From Argentina anserina (taxonomy: Eukaryota > Streptophyta > Magnoliopsida > Rosales > Rosaceae): a DNA stretch of 64,000 bases. The notes below the pieces were generated by a model that was not told the DNA's origin, searched no databases, and was given only the letters and a program-made list of their open reading frames with translations. The stretch covers positions 186,001 through 250,000 of the forward strand of contig NW_026089532.1 in NCBI RefSeq assembly GCF_933775445.1. Reading direction: 5' to 3'. Positions 48,930 through 60,400 of the stretch are shown here, piece by piece. Position 1 is the stretch's first letter; each line of letters starts with the position of its first letter. Both the position numbers and the translations under genes were made by a program.

Positions 48930-51900
48930 TCACTTGCTTGCCGTAGGTTCAAGGAGAGAAGTCTCCTCCACGTTATGCTCCATAAAGTTCTCATAGTATG
49001 GCTTCAAGCGATGTCCATTGACCTGAAATTCCTTTCCATTTATTGCACTCTTAATCCTGATAGCACCAGAAGGAAAAATGTGAGTAATAACAAATGGGCC
49101 AAGCCACCTTGAACGAAGCTTGCCTGGAAACAACTTAAGTCGAGAATGAAACAAAAGAACTTTCTGTCCAACGACAAAGTGTTTCTTCCTAATCATACGG
49201 TCATGGAACGATTTGGTCTTCTCCTTGTAAATCATAGCCGAATCATAGGCCTCATTTCGAATCTCTTCAAGCTCATGCAATTTCAATTTCCTATGCAATC
49301 CGGCCTCGTCAATGTCCATGTTAAGATTCTTCACAGCCCACCATGCACGATGCTCAAGCTCCACGGGTAGATGGCATGCCTTGCCATAAACTAATCGAAA
49401 TGGTGACATTCCAAGAGGAGTCTTGTATGCGGTTCTATAAGCCCAAAGAGCATCATCCAATCTTTGAGACCAATCTTTGCGTGATGGTCCAACAGATTTC
49501 TCTAAAATTATCTTGATCTCTCGATTAGAAAGCTCAACTTGTCCACTTGTTTGGGGGTGATAAGGCGTAGCAACCTTATGCTTGATACCATACTTCCTCA
49601 ACAACGCCTCAATGGTCCGGTTGCAAAAATGAGATCCTCCATCACTAATGATTGCTCTTGGCATACCAAACCTAGAGAAAATGTTAGAACGAAGGAAATC
49701 TGCAACAACTCGAGAATCATTAGTCCGGGTGGCTTTTGCTTCCACCCATTTCGAAACATAATCAACACAAACGAGTATGTACAAGAAACCATTAGAGTTT
49801 GGAAAAGGTCCCATGAAATCGATACCCCAACAATCAAATAGTTCAATAGTCAAGATAGGATGCATCGGCATTTGATCTCTAGAACCTATGTTTCCCATGC
49901 GTTGGCATTTATCACAAGTCATGCAAAACTGGTATGCATCTTTAAAGATCGTAGGCCAAAAGAAACCACATTCCAACACCTTAAGAGCAGTCCTACGTGA
50001 ACCAAAATGTCCTCCACCAGACTCAGAATGGCAAAAAGTAAGTATAGAATGATGTTCAGATTCAGGGACACACCTCCTAATGATTTGATCAACACAATGT
50101 TTCCACAAGTAAGGTTCATCCCAAACATAATACTTAGCTAATGCCTTGAGTCTATTCTTTTGAGCATGCGATAAAGTATCCGGAAATTGCTTAGAAACTA
50201 AATAATTCACAATATCTGCATACCATGGCTCACTTACCTCAACTCGAAAGAGTTGCTCATCCGGGAAACTCTCTTGGATAGCCAAGGGCTCGGCATCTCT
50301 CACCAAACGACTCAAATGATCCGCCACAACATTGTCACTGCCCTTCTTGTCCTTGATCTCGAGATCGAACTCTTGGAGTAAGAGAATCCATCGAATCAAT
50401 CTTGGTTTTGCATCCTTCTTCGTCATTAAGTACTTCAAAGCTGCATGGTCAGTGTAAACAATAACTTTGGATTGAAGTAAGTAAGAACGAAACTTATCTA
50501 GAGCAAAGATCACGGCAAGAAGTTCTTTTTCAGTTGTGGTGTAGTTTTGTTGAGCATCATTGAGCGTTCGTGAGGCATAATAGATGGCATAGGGCTGCTT
50601 ATCCTTCCTCTGCCCTAGCACGGCTCCAACTGCATAGTCGGAGGCATCACACATCAACTCAAATGGCAAGGACCAATCCGGCGGTGCCATGATTGGTGCC
50701 GAAGTTAAGAGCTTCTTCAAAGTCTCGAATGCAAGCTTGCAATCATCATCAAAGTGAAAGGGAACGTCTTTTTGAAGCAATGAACTCATTGGTCTCGCAA
50801 TCTTGGAAAAGTCCTTGATAAACCTACGATAGAAACCTGCATGTCCAAGAAATGATCGAACATCCCTCACACTTGTGGGGAGGGGTAAGTGACGCACAAG
50901 ATCTATTTTAGACTTATCAACTTCAATTCCTCTAGATGAAACAATATGGCCTAAGACAATGCCTTGCGTAACCATGAAATGACATTTTTCCCAATTCAAA
51001 ACCAAGTTAGTTTCTTCACAACGTTTAAGCACAAGTTCCACATTCTCTAAACATGCATCGAAATTCTCACCATAAACAGAGAAATCATCCATGAAAACTT
51101 CAATTTTAGAACCAATATACTCAGAGAAAATGTGATACATACAACGTTGAAACGTACCTGGAGCGTTGCATAAACCAAAAGGCATGCGACGATACGCAAA
51201 CGTACCAAAAGGGCATGTGAATGTCGTCTTTTCTTGATCTTCCTCCGCAACGCTAATCTGATTGTATCCACTATATCCATCAAGGAAACAATAGAAAGAA
51301 TGACCCGCCAATCTCTCAAGCATTTGATCAATGAATGGCAACGGCATGTGATCCTTCCTTGTTGTGGCGTTGAGCTTTCTATAGTCGATACACACACGGT
51401 GACCAGTCACCGTCCTTTGAGGCACTAACTCATTATCTTTGTTCTTTACCACCGTGATTCCTGACTTCTTTGGTACAACTTGAATGGGAGATATCCACCT
51501 ACTATCCGAGATGGGGTAGATTACGCCACAATCGTGCAACTTAGTGATTTCATCCTTTACAACTTGCATCATTGGTGGATGAAGGCGTCTTTGACATTCC
51601 TTGGTTGGTTTGGCACCATCTTCAAGCAAAATTCGGTGCACACACATGGTAGGGCTGATTCCTTTGATGTCGGCTAGGGTCCATCCTATTGCCGTCTTGT
51701 GTTTCTTTAACACTTCAATCAATCTCTCCTCTTGTTCCTCGTTGAGTGCAGATGAAATGATCACGGGCAATGTATCCTCATCTCCCAAAAATGCATACTT
51801 CAAGTGGTCCGGAAGAACCTTAAGATCAAGCTTTGGGGCTTGCACCACAGAAGGAAGATTCTTGTTAGTAGTTAAGAGAATTGGACTAGGAGAGACATAA

Positions 51901-54494
51901 CTTACCTCACGTGGCGAAACCTCAAGAGAGGCCACATTCTCTAGTACAAATGATGGCACGGCATCATTGGCTTCCAACTCAGAAACGTTGGAGCCATCAC
52001 TTGCAAATCCGGCCCCTTGGGCAATGGTGAGTGCCAACTCGTCATGTGCCAAGGTATCTAGATAGTTATCTGCAAGGGAATCAAGAATGTCAACTGAAAA
52101 ACAATCACTTAATTCCGAAAGGGGATACCTCATAGCTTCAAAGATGTTGAAGCTAATCACTTCACCGTCGAACTCAAAGGTGAGTGATCCACTAAACACA
52201 TCAATCTTCGTTCTTGCAGTCCTCATAAAGGGACGCCCCAACAGAATAGGGACCTCCTTGTCATCTCCTTCAGTTGGCTCCATGTCAAGGACATAGAAGT
52301 CCGCAGGGAATATCAAGCTCGAAACCTGCACAAGAACATCTTCAACATAGCCCAAAGGGACTTTGTTGGAACAATCTGCCAATCGAATCACAACATTATC
52401 TCGTTTCAAATCACCTAGACCTAGATCCTCATAAATATAGTAAGGCATTACATTGATCGATGCACCTAAGTCTAACATTATCTTTTCAAATGTCATGTTT
52501 CCGATTGTACAAGGGATAGAAAAACTCCCTGGATCCTTAAGCTTTGGTGGTAGCTTCTGTTGGAGCACGGCAGAAACCGTCTCACTCATTGTGACAACCT
52601 CCTTCTCTCGAGTCATCCTCTTATTAGTGCACAATTCTTTCAAAAACTTAGCATACCTAGGATTCTGTTGTATGCATTCAATAAGAGGCATATTCACTTC
52701 CACCTTTTTGAAAATGTCGAGCATGACTTGATCAGAGTCATTCTTCTTTTGCTTTGCAAATCTATTGGGGAAGAGAACACGAGGAAGAGCATTAGTTGAA
52801 ACTAAACCACTAGAGTTAGGATCCTTACCTTTGTCATGCGCGTCATGATCACTTGTGGGAAGAGGCACGACATCATTAGCTTTAGAGGAGGCAGGGTCTT
52901 TCTCTATGTCATTAGCATTGAAACTCTCGGCCTCTTTTCCTTTAGAAGGCACGGCCTTCTTGTTTTGCTGCAATTGAGCATCCAAGATCCTCCCACTTCT
53001 TGTCATCATGGCCTTCACGTTAGGATTTGGCTCAGTTTGGCTCGGCAACTTACCTCCTTCATGAATCTTGCCCATGAAGTCGATCACTTGTCCCATCTGC
53101 TTCTTAAGCTCGGTTATGTCTTTAGAATGAGCTTGTTGACCTGTAACTAAAGCTTGAGTAGCAGAGTTTAAATTTTGTTGCCCTTGAGCAAGGGACTTCA
53201 AAAGTTCATCATAGTTAGGTGCAGATGCATTATTTGAACCATGAACGTTAGAGTTAAAGGGAACAGAACCTTGAGGTACCTGAGGCCTCACAAACAAACC
53301 TGAAGGACGAGGTCCTTGACCTTGAGCATTGGACGGTTGAGCATTGTTGTTCCAACGAAAATTTGGATGATCTCTAAGTCCAGGGTTGTATGTGTTCGAG
53401 TATGGATCGTACCTTGGCCTTTGTTGCCCCATGAAGTTCAACTCTTCTTCAGTCATTGCACCATTTGGACAAGTTTCGGTTATGTGATCTTTGAGTGAAC
53501 AAATGCCACATGCTTGATTGTTGATGCTGGAACCATTGAATGCCTTGACTAGAACGTCAAGCTTTCTTTCTAAAGTAGCCATCTGATTTCTTGCATCAAC
53601 ATCATACACCCCACGGCTCTTGCTTCCTCTCTTCTCCTTAGAACTAAATTGGCGATTGTTGTCGGCCAAGTCATCAATCAAGGTGTAGGCTTCTTGACTG
53701 GTCTTGTTCATGAATGTGCAGCCACATGCCGAGTCCACCATGCTCTTATTGGTGGTGTCGAGTCCTTCATAGAAGAATTGCACCAAGTCATCCAATGAAA
53801 TACCATGGTGAGGGCACTTCCTTTGTAGTTCCTGAAATTCCTCCCATGCCTCATAGAGTGAATCACCATCCTTTTGAGTGAAGTTCTGAATCTCCCTCCT
53901 TAGTCTTTTCGTGAGTTGAGCAGGGAAGAATTGTTTCAAGAACTTCCTAGTCATTTCATCCCATGTGGTGATGATTCCCGGAGGCAGAGAGTACAACCAA
54001 CGTTTAGCATCGTCCTTAAGGGTAAATGGAAACAAAAGCAACCTCAAGCCTTCTTGAGACAGATGATGAATCGATTGGAGCTTGCAAATGTCCAAGAACT
54101 CCCTAAGGTGAACATTAGGGTCTTCCATTGAGGAACCAGAATACTTAGGCAGCTGCCCAAGCAATTGAACCGGAATGGAGAAGTTGGCTTCATTAGGTGG
54201 AGTGAAAGCAATGCATGAAGGTGATTCAGGGGTGGTGGGGATGAAAGCATTCTTGAGTGCCATTGGAGCACCAACAAGAATTATGTCACGGTCCGCAATT
54301 GTGTCGAGCTCGGAATTGAAGATGAAGGGGAAGGTAAGATCCTCTTCTCCTTCTGATCTAGGTGAAGAGTTTAAGATTGAATTGCTTGGAGATGTTTCGA
54401 AATCTAAAGTTCCACTTGTGAAAGAGTTGTTTAAATCTCTAAGTGCTTGAATTCGATCCTTGAGCTCTCGTGTTCTCTTAGATATTTCGGACAT
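48930..54494 (-). CDS. gag-pol: Gag-Pol polyprotein of Athila retrotransposon (intact)
   Basis: One uninterrupted 1854-codon frame encodes particle, protease, polymerase and integrase functions for retrotransposition. Domains in order: retrotransposon Gag at about residues 110-285; CCHC zinc knuckle at C329, C332, H337, C342; aspartic protease with DLGAS at 675-679 and ILLGRPF near 750; reverse transcriptase about 940-1180 with catalytic D1072 (FLDGYSGY) and FMDD at 1134-1137; RNase H about 1275-1396 with D1283, E1322, D1349, D1392; integrase zinc finger H1489, H1496, C1527, C1530; and integrase core D1559, D1618, E1654 (35 residues between the last two). No second RNase H is present. Protease has Leu where most retroelements have Thr or Ser (DLGA); I regard this as usual for Athila. 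The frame is open 6 codons further to 54512 through a GTG, but the first ATG is at 54494. No stop or frameshift breaks it. Gag and Pol are fused in one frame, so ratio control must be post-translational or otherwise hidden. Confidence 0.95.
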   Translation of the reverse strand: MSEISKRTRELKDRIQALRDLNNSFTSGTLDFETSPSNSILNSSPRSEGEEDLTFPFIFNSELDTIADRDIILVGAPMALKNAFIPTTPESPSCIAFTPPNEANFSIPVQLLGQLPKYSGSSMEDPNVHLREFLDICKLQSIHHLSQEGLRLLLFPFTLKDDAKRWLYSLPPGIITTWDEMTRKFLKQFFPAQLTKRLRREIQNFTQKDGDSLYEAWEEFQELQRKCPHHGISLDDLVQFFYEGLDTTNKSMVDSACGCTFMNKTSQEAYTLIDDLADNNRQFSSKEKRGSKSRGVYDVDARNQMATLERKLDVLVKAFNGSSINNQACGICSLKDHITETCPNGAMTEEELNFMGQQRPRYDPYSNTYNPGLRDHPNFRWNNNAQPSNAQGQGPRPSGLFVRPQVPQGSVPFNSNVHGSNNASAPNYDELLKSLAQGQQNLNSATQALVTGQQAHSKDITELKKQMGQVIDFMGKIHEGGKLPSQTEPNPNVKAMMTRSGRILDAQLQQNKKAVPSKGKEAESFNANDIEKDPASSKANDVVPLPTSDHDAHDKGKDPNSSGLVSTNALPRVLFPNRFAKQKKNDSDQVMLDIFKKVEVNMPLIECIQQNPRYAKFLKELCTNKRMTREKEVVTMSETVSAVLQQKLPPKLKDPGSFSIPCTIGNMTFEKIMLDLGASINVMPYYIYEDLGLGDLKRDNVVIRLADCSNKVPLGYVEDVLVQVSSLIFPADFYVLDMEPTEGDDKEVPILLGRPFMRTARTKIDVFSGSLTFEFDGEVISFNIFEAMRYPLSELSDCFSVDILDSLADNYLDTLAHDELALTIAQGAGFASDGSNVSELEANDAVPSFVLENVASLEVSPREVSYVSPSPILLTTNKNLPSVVQAPKLDLKVLPDHLKYAFLGDEDTLPVIISSALNEEQEERLIEVLKKHKTAIGWTLADIKGISPTMCVHRILLEDGAKPTKECQRRLHPPMMQVVKDEITKLHDCGVIYPISDSRWISPIQVVPKKSGITVVKNKDNELVPQRTVTGHRVCIDYRKLNATTRKDHMPLPFIDQMLERLAGHSFYCFLDGYSGYNQISVAEEDQEKTTFTCPFGTFAYRRMPFGLCNAPGTFQRCMYHIFSEYIGSKIEVFMDDFSVYGENFDACLENVELVLKRCEETNLVLNWEKCHFMVTQGIVLGHIVSSRGIEVDKSKIDLVRHLPLPTSVRDVRSFLGHAGFYRRFIKDFSKIARPMSSLLQKDVPFHFDDDCKLAFETLKKLLTSAPIMAPPDWSLPFELMCDASDYAVGAVLGQRKDKQPYAIYYASRTLNDAQQNYTTTEKELLAVIFALDKFRSYLLQSKVIVYTDHAALKYLMTKKDAKPRLIRWILLLQEFDLEIKDKKGSDNVVADHLSRLVRDAEPLAIQESFPDEQLFRVEVSEPWYADIVNYLVSKQFPDTLSHAQKNRLKALAKYYVWDEPYLWKHCVDQIIRRCVPESEHHSILTFCHSESGGGHFGSRRTALKVLECGFFWPTIFKDAYQFCMTCDKCQRMGNIGSRDQMPMHPILTIELFDCWGIDFMGPFPNSNGFLYILVCVDYVSKWVEAKATRTNDSRVVADFLRSNIFSRFGMPRAIISDGGSHFCNRTIEALLRKYGIKHKVATPYHPQTSGQVELSNREIKIILEKSVGPSRKDWSQRLDDALWAYRTAYKTPLGMSPFRLVYGKACHLPVELEHRAWWAVKNLNMDIDEAGLHRKLKLHELEEIRNEAYDSAMIYKEKTKSFHDRMIRKKHFVVGQKVLLFHSRLKLFPGKLRSRWLGPFVITHIFPSGAIRIKSAINGKEFQVNGHRLKPYYENFMEHNVEETSLLEPTASK

Positions 54495-55247
54495 GCATAG
54501 TACCTGTGACACGAAAGTTAAAGAGTTAGCATTGAGGAATACACAATGAACACATATAAATCGTGCCTTCCTTTAGTCATTCACACACACACTTATGGGG
54601 AAGGGCACGACACTATATTGTCAAGTTCACAAAGAGTTAGTTCTTTACGTTTACAGAAGTTCATACATTTCACAAGTTCTTTTTGCCATTTCAATGATTG
54701 AACGATCGATTGATTCTAAGTTGTAAACCAAGGTGGACGTGCGGCCTAAGTATGGATGCCTAGACACAAGATCAAGTCTTTGTTTCAGAAGGCCTGTAGC
54801 TCAACTAGAGATAGTGAACATGGTAGGACTCATTTGTTGAACTACGGAGAGCGAACTCCCTATCGACTCCATCACCGAGATGTATGTCAATCAATAGTTC
54901 TCTGAGATCCAATTTTGGTCCCATGCACCAGAGTAATAAGAGAGCGTGCCCCTTACTCAGCTGGACTTAAACTTGGGTGTTAGACAATTCTCCAAGTGTT
55001 AATAAAAGCCGCCCTCAACCTCATGCAAAAACTTTGGAAGAAAACATGAGGGGTTGAGGCTAATATTAACAAAAGGAACTTTACCTATTCCGTCCGATTT
55101 ACAACCTACAACAATCATTCATTCACTCATAAAAAATAACAACCTAAGATAAAATTACTATTTGTTAGAACAAAGTAAGAAAAACATATAAAAATTTACA
55201 ATATAAACAGTGAATTCGAAATTAAAAGATTGGGATCCATAATGATG
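54495..55247 (-). other. 5' leader of the retrotransposon RNA
   Basis: About 750 bp separate the primer-binding site from the gag start. I see no long open frame and no second gene. Directly before gag, an ATG at 54498 overlaps the gag ATG (ATGCATG) and opens a six-codon frame that stops within gag; it could lower gag initiation. The part at 55089-55247 is duplicated at 44825-44983 beyond the 3' LTR. A short CA repeat lies near 54581-54592. Confidence 0.8.
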
Positions 55248-55253
55248 GATCCC
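55232..55253 (-). other. Perfect 9-bp inverted repeat overlapping the primer-binding site
   Basis: GGGATCCAT and ATGGATCCC are separated by 4 bases, forming a potential stem-loop in the genomic RNA. One arm overlaps the last six bases of the primer-binding site, so folding and tRNA annealing would compete. The same structure occurs at 44968-44989. Confidence 0.75.
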
Positions 55254-55267
55254 CGGCAACGGCGCCA
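55248..55267 (-). other. Primer-binding site, tRNA-Asp
   Basis: The plus strand reads GATCCCCGGCAACGGCGCCA, identical to the 3' end of plant cytosolic tRNA-Asp(GUC) including CCA, as I know that tRNA. The minus (RNA) strand, starting TGGCGCCGTTGCC, is therefore complementary over 20 bases. It begins two bases (AA) after the 5' LTR end at 55270, the standard arrangement for priming minus-strand DNA synthesis. A second copy sits at 44984-45003. Confidence 0.93.
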
Positions 55268-55269
55268 TT

Positions 55270-57457
55270 TGATCGATTCGATTACTCGAGATCAATATTA
55301 ACCCTGTAAGCACGTTAGTAGTATAAAGCAAGAGGGTATCGTTCACAAACCGGGGATCCAACCAGGATAAAGAATCACAAACATTTAACAACGAATTCAT
55401 AAGAGTTTAAAAGGTTTGATATAGGTTCGGATTGAGATATAAAAACAGAAAATAAAACCTAAACTAATATATACATGTGATCAACTAACCAACACATAAA
55501 CATCACCAAACAAATCGTCACAAGTAGCTTCAAAATCATAATCTCATCCTATGCAAACACCGAGCCTTAGCGGACAAGTATTGAGTGAACAAACAACAAC
55601 CTAATGCCGAACTAGGTTACTTAGCGCATCCCTAACTCGAAACATGGCCTTGTAATCCTATCTTAGCGCTTAGAAATTACAAGATAACATGTCTTTCTCA
55701 ATCTTACCACTTCATTGATTCATCTCTTATCTAATTACTTAGCGCATCTTAGATAACAAACGGATCATGGTTAATTCCTAGTGATTACTAACAAGTCAAG
55801 CATGTCACTTACTTTAACAAGTTATCAAAAACACTTAAGAATCCTATATGCAAAACTAACTTAGCGCCTTGAATCACATATAGTTAACGCCCAAGAAAGA
55901 GAATCATTAAATCATTGAATTATAAACTCACGATATCTACATAGAAATCATAGACAACAAAATCAGAACTACTTTATAACATCTTGCAAAATCGTAAACT
56001 ACATGAGAGTATTCCACAAATTCGGAACTAGCCAAAAACATAAACACAACATCACACAAAGAATCCAAACCGAAAACATAAGTGTGAAGAAGTAACGAGT
56101 TACACTTTGTAAATCTCCTTAGCGGTATCAAAACAAGGCAGCACGGCTTCAACTTGAATGGCAATCCGAGGCGTAGCGCTTTGGATCGAATGGAATGAAG
56201 GGAAGATGGTGTTTTCGCCTTGAATGGCTTTGAGGATGATGAGTAGTGTTTAAGGCAGAGCTTTGGCTAGTCTTGTGAGCAAGGTTGATGCTCTTTTTCT
56301 GTGGAATTGAGGTGCTATATATAGAGGAAGAAACCCAAGGGAGGATGGCCACAAAGTCCACAAAGTTGAAACCAAATTGGTTGAGGTTTCCTAGATTCGG
56401 CAGATCTGACCTTTGTCCCTTGTTGTGGCCATAACTTTCTCTAGAAAATAGATATTGAGATGATTCCAACTGGCAATTTCAACTAGACTTCCGTGGCTTT
56501 TCATCCATATATCATGCACTTTCTCAGTCATTCTGAGCTGTCCAGGGGAGCTCGTCAAAGTTGGATGATCTGCAGTGCCAGAATTCTGATTTCTATAAGG
56601 ATTGCATATCTTCTTCCTCCTTTAATGCTGATTTCTTTTGCACAAATTTCTTCCTTTGAATTAGGGAGGCAGCAAAAGTCTTATTTGTTGCAGCCATGTT
56701 TGATTTTTCTTACCTCTCCTCATTAAATTTGCTGCATGCCTTCTTTGACTTTCTTGCCTCTTGTCATTTAATTTGATGCATGCCTTCTTTGACATTCTTT
56801 GGTGCAGGGATTTATGGACATTCTGATAAATATTTGTGCTCTATATGCAGGAGGAACAAAGTCCCAAGTTTCCCTCATAGCCCTTGGATCAAAAGCAAAT
56901 CAACGGCTGAGATAATTCCGCGGAGTTCACTGGACCTCCGAGCAATGATTCAGTCATATCTCCCTGTAGGAATAAGATATTGATTTGATTCCAAATCCTA
57001 CATAAACTAGACTCACACAGCTTTTTGTCCATATAAGGTACGTCTTCTAACTCGATCGGAGCTATCCAGGGGAGCCCGTCAAAGTTGGACTACGAATCTT
57101 GACAGCATTTTCATTCTTGCATTGATTGGGCTTTTAAGTGCAAATCTTCTTCTCCTTTTTCCTTGTGGAACTAGGAAGCTTTCCTTCTCAAATATGGATT
57201 GGTATTTCCTAATAAGAATAAGTACGTTAGAAACAAAGAAATACGAAAGCATGAATCCTACTCGAACAAGGAAACATATATCAACAAGGATTCTTAACAC
57301 TTAGCACGATTTCATCATCAATTCACTTATAATTGATATAAGCTCTACCTAAACAATTATTCATACAAAAGAAACTAAAACATACTAAATAAGAGGTAAC
57401 AAAGAGTAAGAATAGGGCATAAACGCATTAAGAACGTCACACTTTGTGCTCCTATCA
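55270..57457 (-). mobile_element. 5' LTR of the Athila element (right in window)
   Basis: This 2188-bp LTR runs from TGATAGGAGC at 57457 to ATCGATCA at 55270 on the minus strand. It should supply the promoter for gag-pol. It meets satellite at 57457/57458, where the satellite resumes with AGTATCTTTCTG. It is 99.8% identical to the 3' LTR by my count (four substitutions, no indels). Six TTAGCG motifs are spread through the R-U5 half (first at 55567-55572), plus a related GTAGCG. Confidence 0.94.
56315..56324 (-). promoter_or_regulatory. TATA-like box of 5' LTR promoter
   Basis: CTATATATAG on the minus strand is the best candidate for the promoter that drives the element. Transcription would begin some 25-35 bases further left (about 56280-56290), giving U3 of roughly 1.17 kb. 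The start site is inferred from position only. Confidence 0.55.
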
Positions 57458-60400
57458 AGTATCTTTCTGTAAGGCTTCTGATGCGAGTTTCTATTGTATT
57501 TGAGAGTTTTGCAAGTGTGGGAGTGTGTTTCTTTCAAACTGAGTATCTTTACATCGTATGCGTATCTTTACAATTCCAATTGTGTATCTTTACATCGTTT
57601 GCGTATCTTTACTATTCCAATTGTGTATCTTTTCATTTCTCGTTTGAGTATCTTTCTGTAAGGATTCTGATGCGAGTTTCTATTGTATTTGAGAGTTTTG
57701 CAATTGTGGGAGCGTGTTTCTTTCAAACTGAGTATCTTTACATCGTTTGCGTATCTTTACTATTCCAATTGTGTATCTTTACATCGTTTGCGTGTCTTTA
57801 CTATTCCAATTGTGTATCTTTTCATTTCTCGTTTGAGTATCTTTCTGTAAGGCTTCTGATGCTAGTTTCTATTGTATTTGAGAGTTTTGCAAGTATGGGA
57901 GTGTGTTTCTTTCAAACTGAGTATCTTTACATCGTTTGCGTCTCATTACTATTCCAATTGTGTATCTTTTCATTTCTCGTTTAAGTATATTTCTGTAAGG
58001 CTTTCTGATGCGAGTTTCTATTGAATTTGAGAGTTTTGCAAGTGTGGGAGTGTGTTTCTTTCAAACTGAGTATCTTTACATAGTTTGCGTATCTTTACTA
58101 TTCCAATTGTGTATCTTTACATCGTTTGCGTATCTTTACTATTCCAATTGTGTATCTTTTTATTTCTCGTTTGAGTATCTTTCTGTAGGGCTTCTGATGC
58201 GAGTTTCTATTGTATTTGAGAGTTTTGCAAGTGTGGGAGTGTGTTTCTTTCAAACTGAGTATCTTTACATCGTTTGCGTATCTTTACTATTCCAATTGTG
58301 TATCTTTACATCGTTTGCGTATCTTTACTATTCCAATTGTGTATCTTTACATCGTTTGCGTATCTTTACTATTCCAATTGTGTATCTTTTCATTTCTCGT
58401 TTGAGTATCTTTCTGTAAGGCTTCTGATGCGAGTTTCTATTGAATTTGAGAGTTTTGCAAATGTGGGAGTGTGTTTCTTTCAAACTGAGTATATTTACAT
58501 CGTTTGCGTATCTTTACTATTCCAATTGTGTATCTTTTCATTTCTCGGTTGAGTATCTTTCTGTAAGGCTTCTGATGCGAGTTTCTATTGTATTTGAGAT
58601 TTTTGCAAGTGTGGGAGTGTGTTTCTTTCAAACTGAGTATCTTTACATCGTTTGCGTGTCTTTACTATTCCAATTGTGTATCTTTTCATTTCTCGTTTTA
58701 GTATCTTTCTGTAAGGCTTGCTGATGCGAGTTTCTATTGAATTTGAGAGTTTTGCAATTGTGGGAGCGTGTTTCTTTCAAACTGAGTATCTTTACATCGT
58801 TTGCGTATCTTTACTATTCCAATTGTGTATCTTTACATCGTTTGCGTGTCTTTACTATTCCAATTGTGTATCTTTTCATTTCTCGTTTGAGTATCTTTCT
58901 GTAAGGCTTCTGATGCTAGTTTCTATTGTATTTGAGAGTTTTGCAAGTATGGGAGCGTGTTTCTTTCAAACTGAGTATCTTTACATCGTTCGCGTCTCAT
59001 TACTATTCCAATTGTGTATCTTTTCATTTCTCGTTTGAGTATCTTTCTGTAAGGCTTTCTGATGCGAGTTTCTATTGAATTTGAGAGTTTTGCAAGTGTG
59101 GGAGTGTGTTTCTTTCAAACTGAGTATCTTTACATTGTTTGCGTATCTTTACTATTCCAATTGTGTATCTTTACATCGTTTGCGTATCTTTACTATTCCA
59201 ATTGTGTATCTTTTTATTTCTCGTTTGAGTATCTTTCTGTAAGGCTTCTGATGCGAGTTTCTATTGTATTTGAGAGTTTTGCAAGTGTGGGAGTGTGTTT
59301 CTTTCAAACTGAGTATCTTTACATCGTTTGCGTATCTTTACTATTCCAATTGTGTATCTTTACATCGTTTGCGTCTCTTTACTATTCCAATTGTGTATCT
59401 TTTCATTTCTCGTTTGAGTATCTTTCTGTAAGGCTTCTGATGCTAGTTTCTATTGTATTTGAGAGTTTTGCAAGTATGGGAGTGTGTTTCTTTCAAACTG
59501 AGTATCTTTACATCGTTTGCGTCTCTTTACTATTCCAATTGTGTATCTTTACATCGTTTGCGTCTCTTTACTATTCCAATTGTGTATCTTTTCATTTCTC
59601 GTTTGAGTATCTTTCTGTAAGGCTTTCAGATGCGAGTTTCTATTGAATTTGAGAGTTTTGCAAGTGTGGGAGTGTGTTTCTTTCAAACTGAGTATCTTTA
59701 CATCGTTTGCGTCTCTTTACTATTCCAATTGTGTATCTTTACATCGTTTGCGTATCTTTACTATTCCAATTGTGTATCTTTTCATTTCTCGTTTGAGTAT
59801 CTTTCTGTAAGGCTTTCTGATGCGAGTTTCTATTGAATTTGAGAGTTTTGCAAGTGTGGGAGTGTGTTTCTTTCAAACTGAGTATCTTTACATCGTTTGC
59901 GTATCTTTACTATTCCAATTGTGTATCTATTCATTTCTCGTTTGAGTATCTTTCTGTAAGGCTTTCTGATGCGAGTTTCTATTGAATTTGAGAGTTTTGC
60001 AAGTGTGGGAGTGTGTTTCTTTCAAACTGAGTATCTTTACATAGTTTGCATATCTTTACTATTCCAATTGTGTATCTTTACATCGTTTGCGTATCTTTAC
60101 TATTCCAATTGTGTATCTTTTTATTTCTCGTTTGAGTATCTTTCTGTAAGGCTTCTGATGCGAGTTTCTATTGTATTTGAGAGTTTTGCAAGTGTGGGAG
60201 TGTGTTTCTTTCAAACTGAGTATCTTTACATCGTTTGCGTATCTTTACTATTCCAATTGTGTATCTTTACATCGTTTGCGTCTCTTTACTATTCCAATTG
60301 TGTATCTTTTCATTTCTCGTTTGAGTATCTTTCTGTAAGGCTTTCTGATGCGAGTTTCTATTGAATTTGAGAGTTTTGCAAGTGTGGGAGTGTGTTTCTT

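Larger units (their letters stand above)
44825..57457 (-). mobile_element. Athila-lineage Ty3/gypsy LTR retrotransposon (with extra leader fragment at left end)
   Basis: This is a minus-strand element inserted in the satellite. LTR to LTR (45006-57457) it is 12452 bp, within the usual Athila size. It has 2188-bp LTRs with TG...CA ends, a tRNA-Asp primer-binding site two bases inside the 5' LTR, one gag-pol frame, and a polypurine tract next to the 3' LTR. Athila assignment rests on the large LTRs, the tRNA-Asp site, the protease motif DLGAS, FMDD in reverse transcriptase, and no second RNase H before integrase (which would mark the Tat/Ogre lineage). The left end carries an extra 181 bp of primer-binding site and leader. 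No 5-bp target duplication is present. Only four LTR differences were found, so it is young. It appears coding-competent but lacks an env-like frame. Confidence 0.95.

Noticed and set aside
49146..54450. Several plus- and minus-strand frames of 60-116 codons inside gag-pol
   Set aside because: They overlap the intact gag-pol frame in other frames and show no domain of their own.
48930..54494. Assignment to the Tat/Ogre lineage
   Set aside because: There is no second RNase H between the first RNase H and integrase, and the primer site is tRNA-Asp, which fits Athila better.
54495..54512. Gag-pol start six codons further upstream
   Set aside because: That start would be a GTG. A eukaryotic start is more likely at the ATG at 54494.
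44825..57457. Treating the whole 2369-bp shared end segment as the LTR
   Set aside because: The tRNA-Asp site and the TG...CA ends at 45006/47193 and 55270/57457 fix the true LTR; the extra 181 bp contain the primer-binding site and so belong to the internal region.
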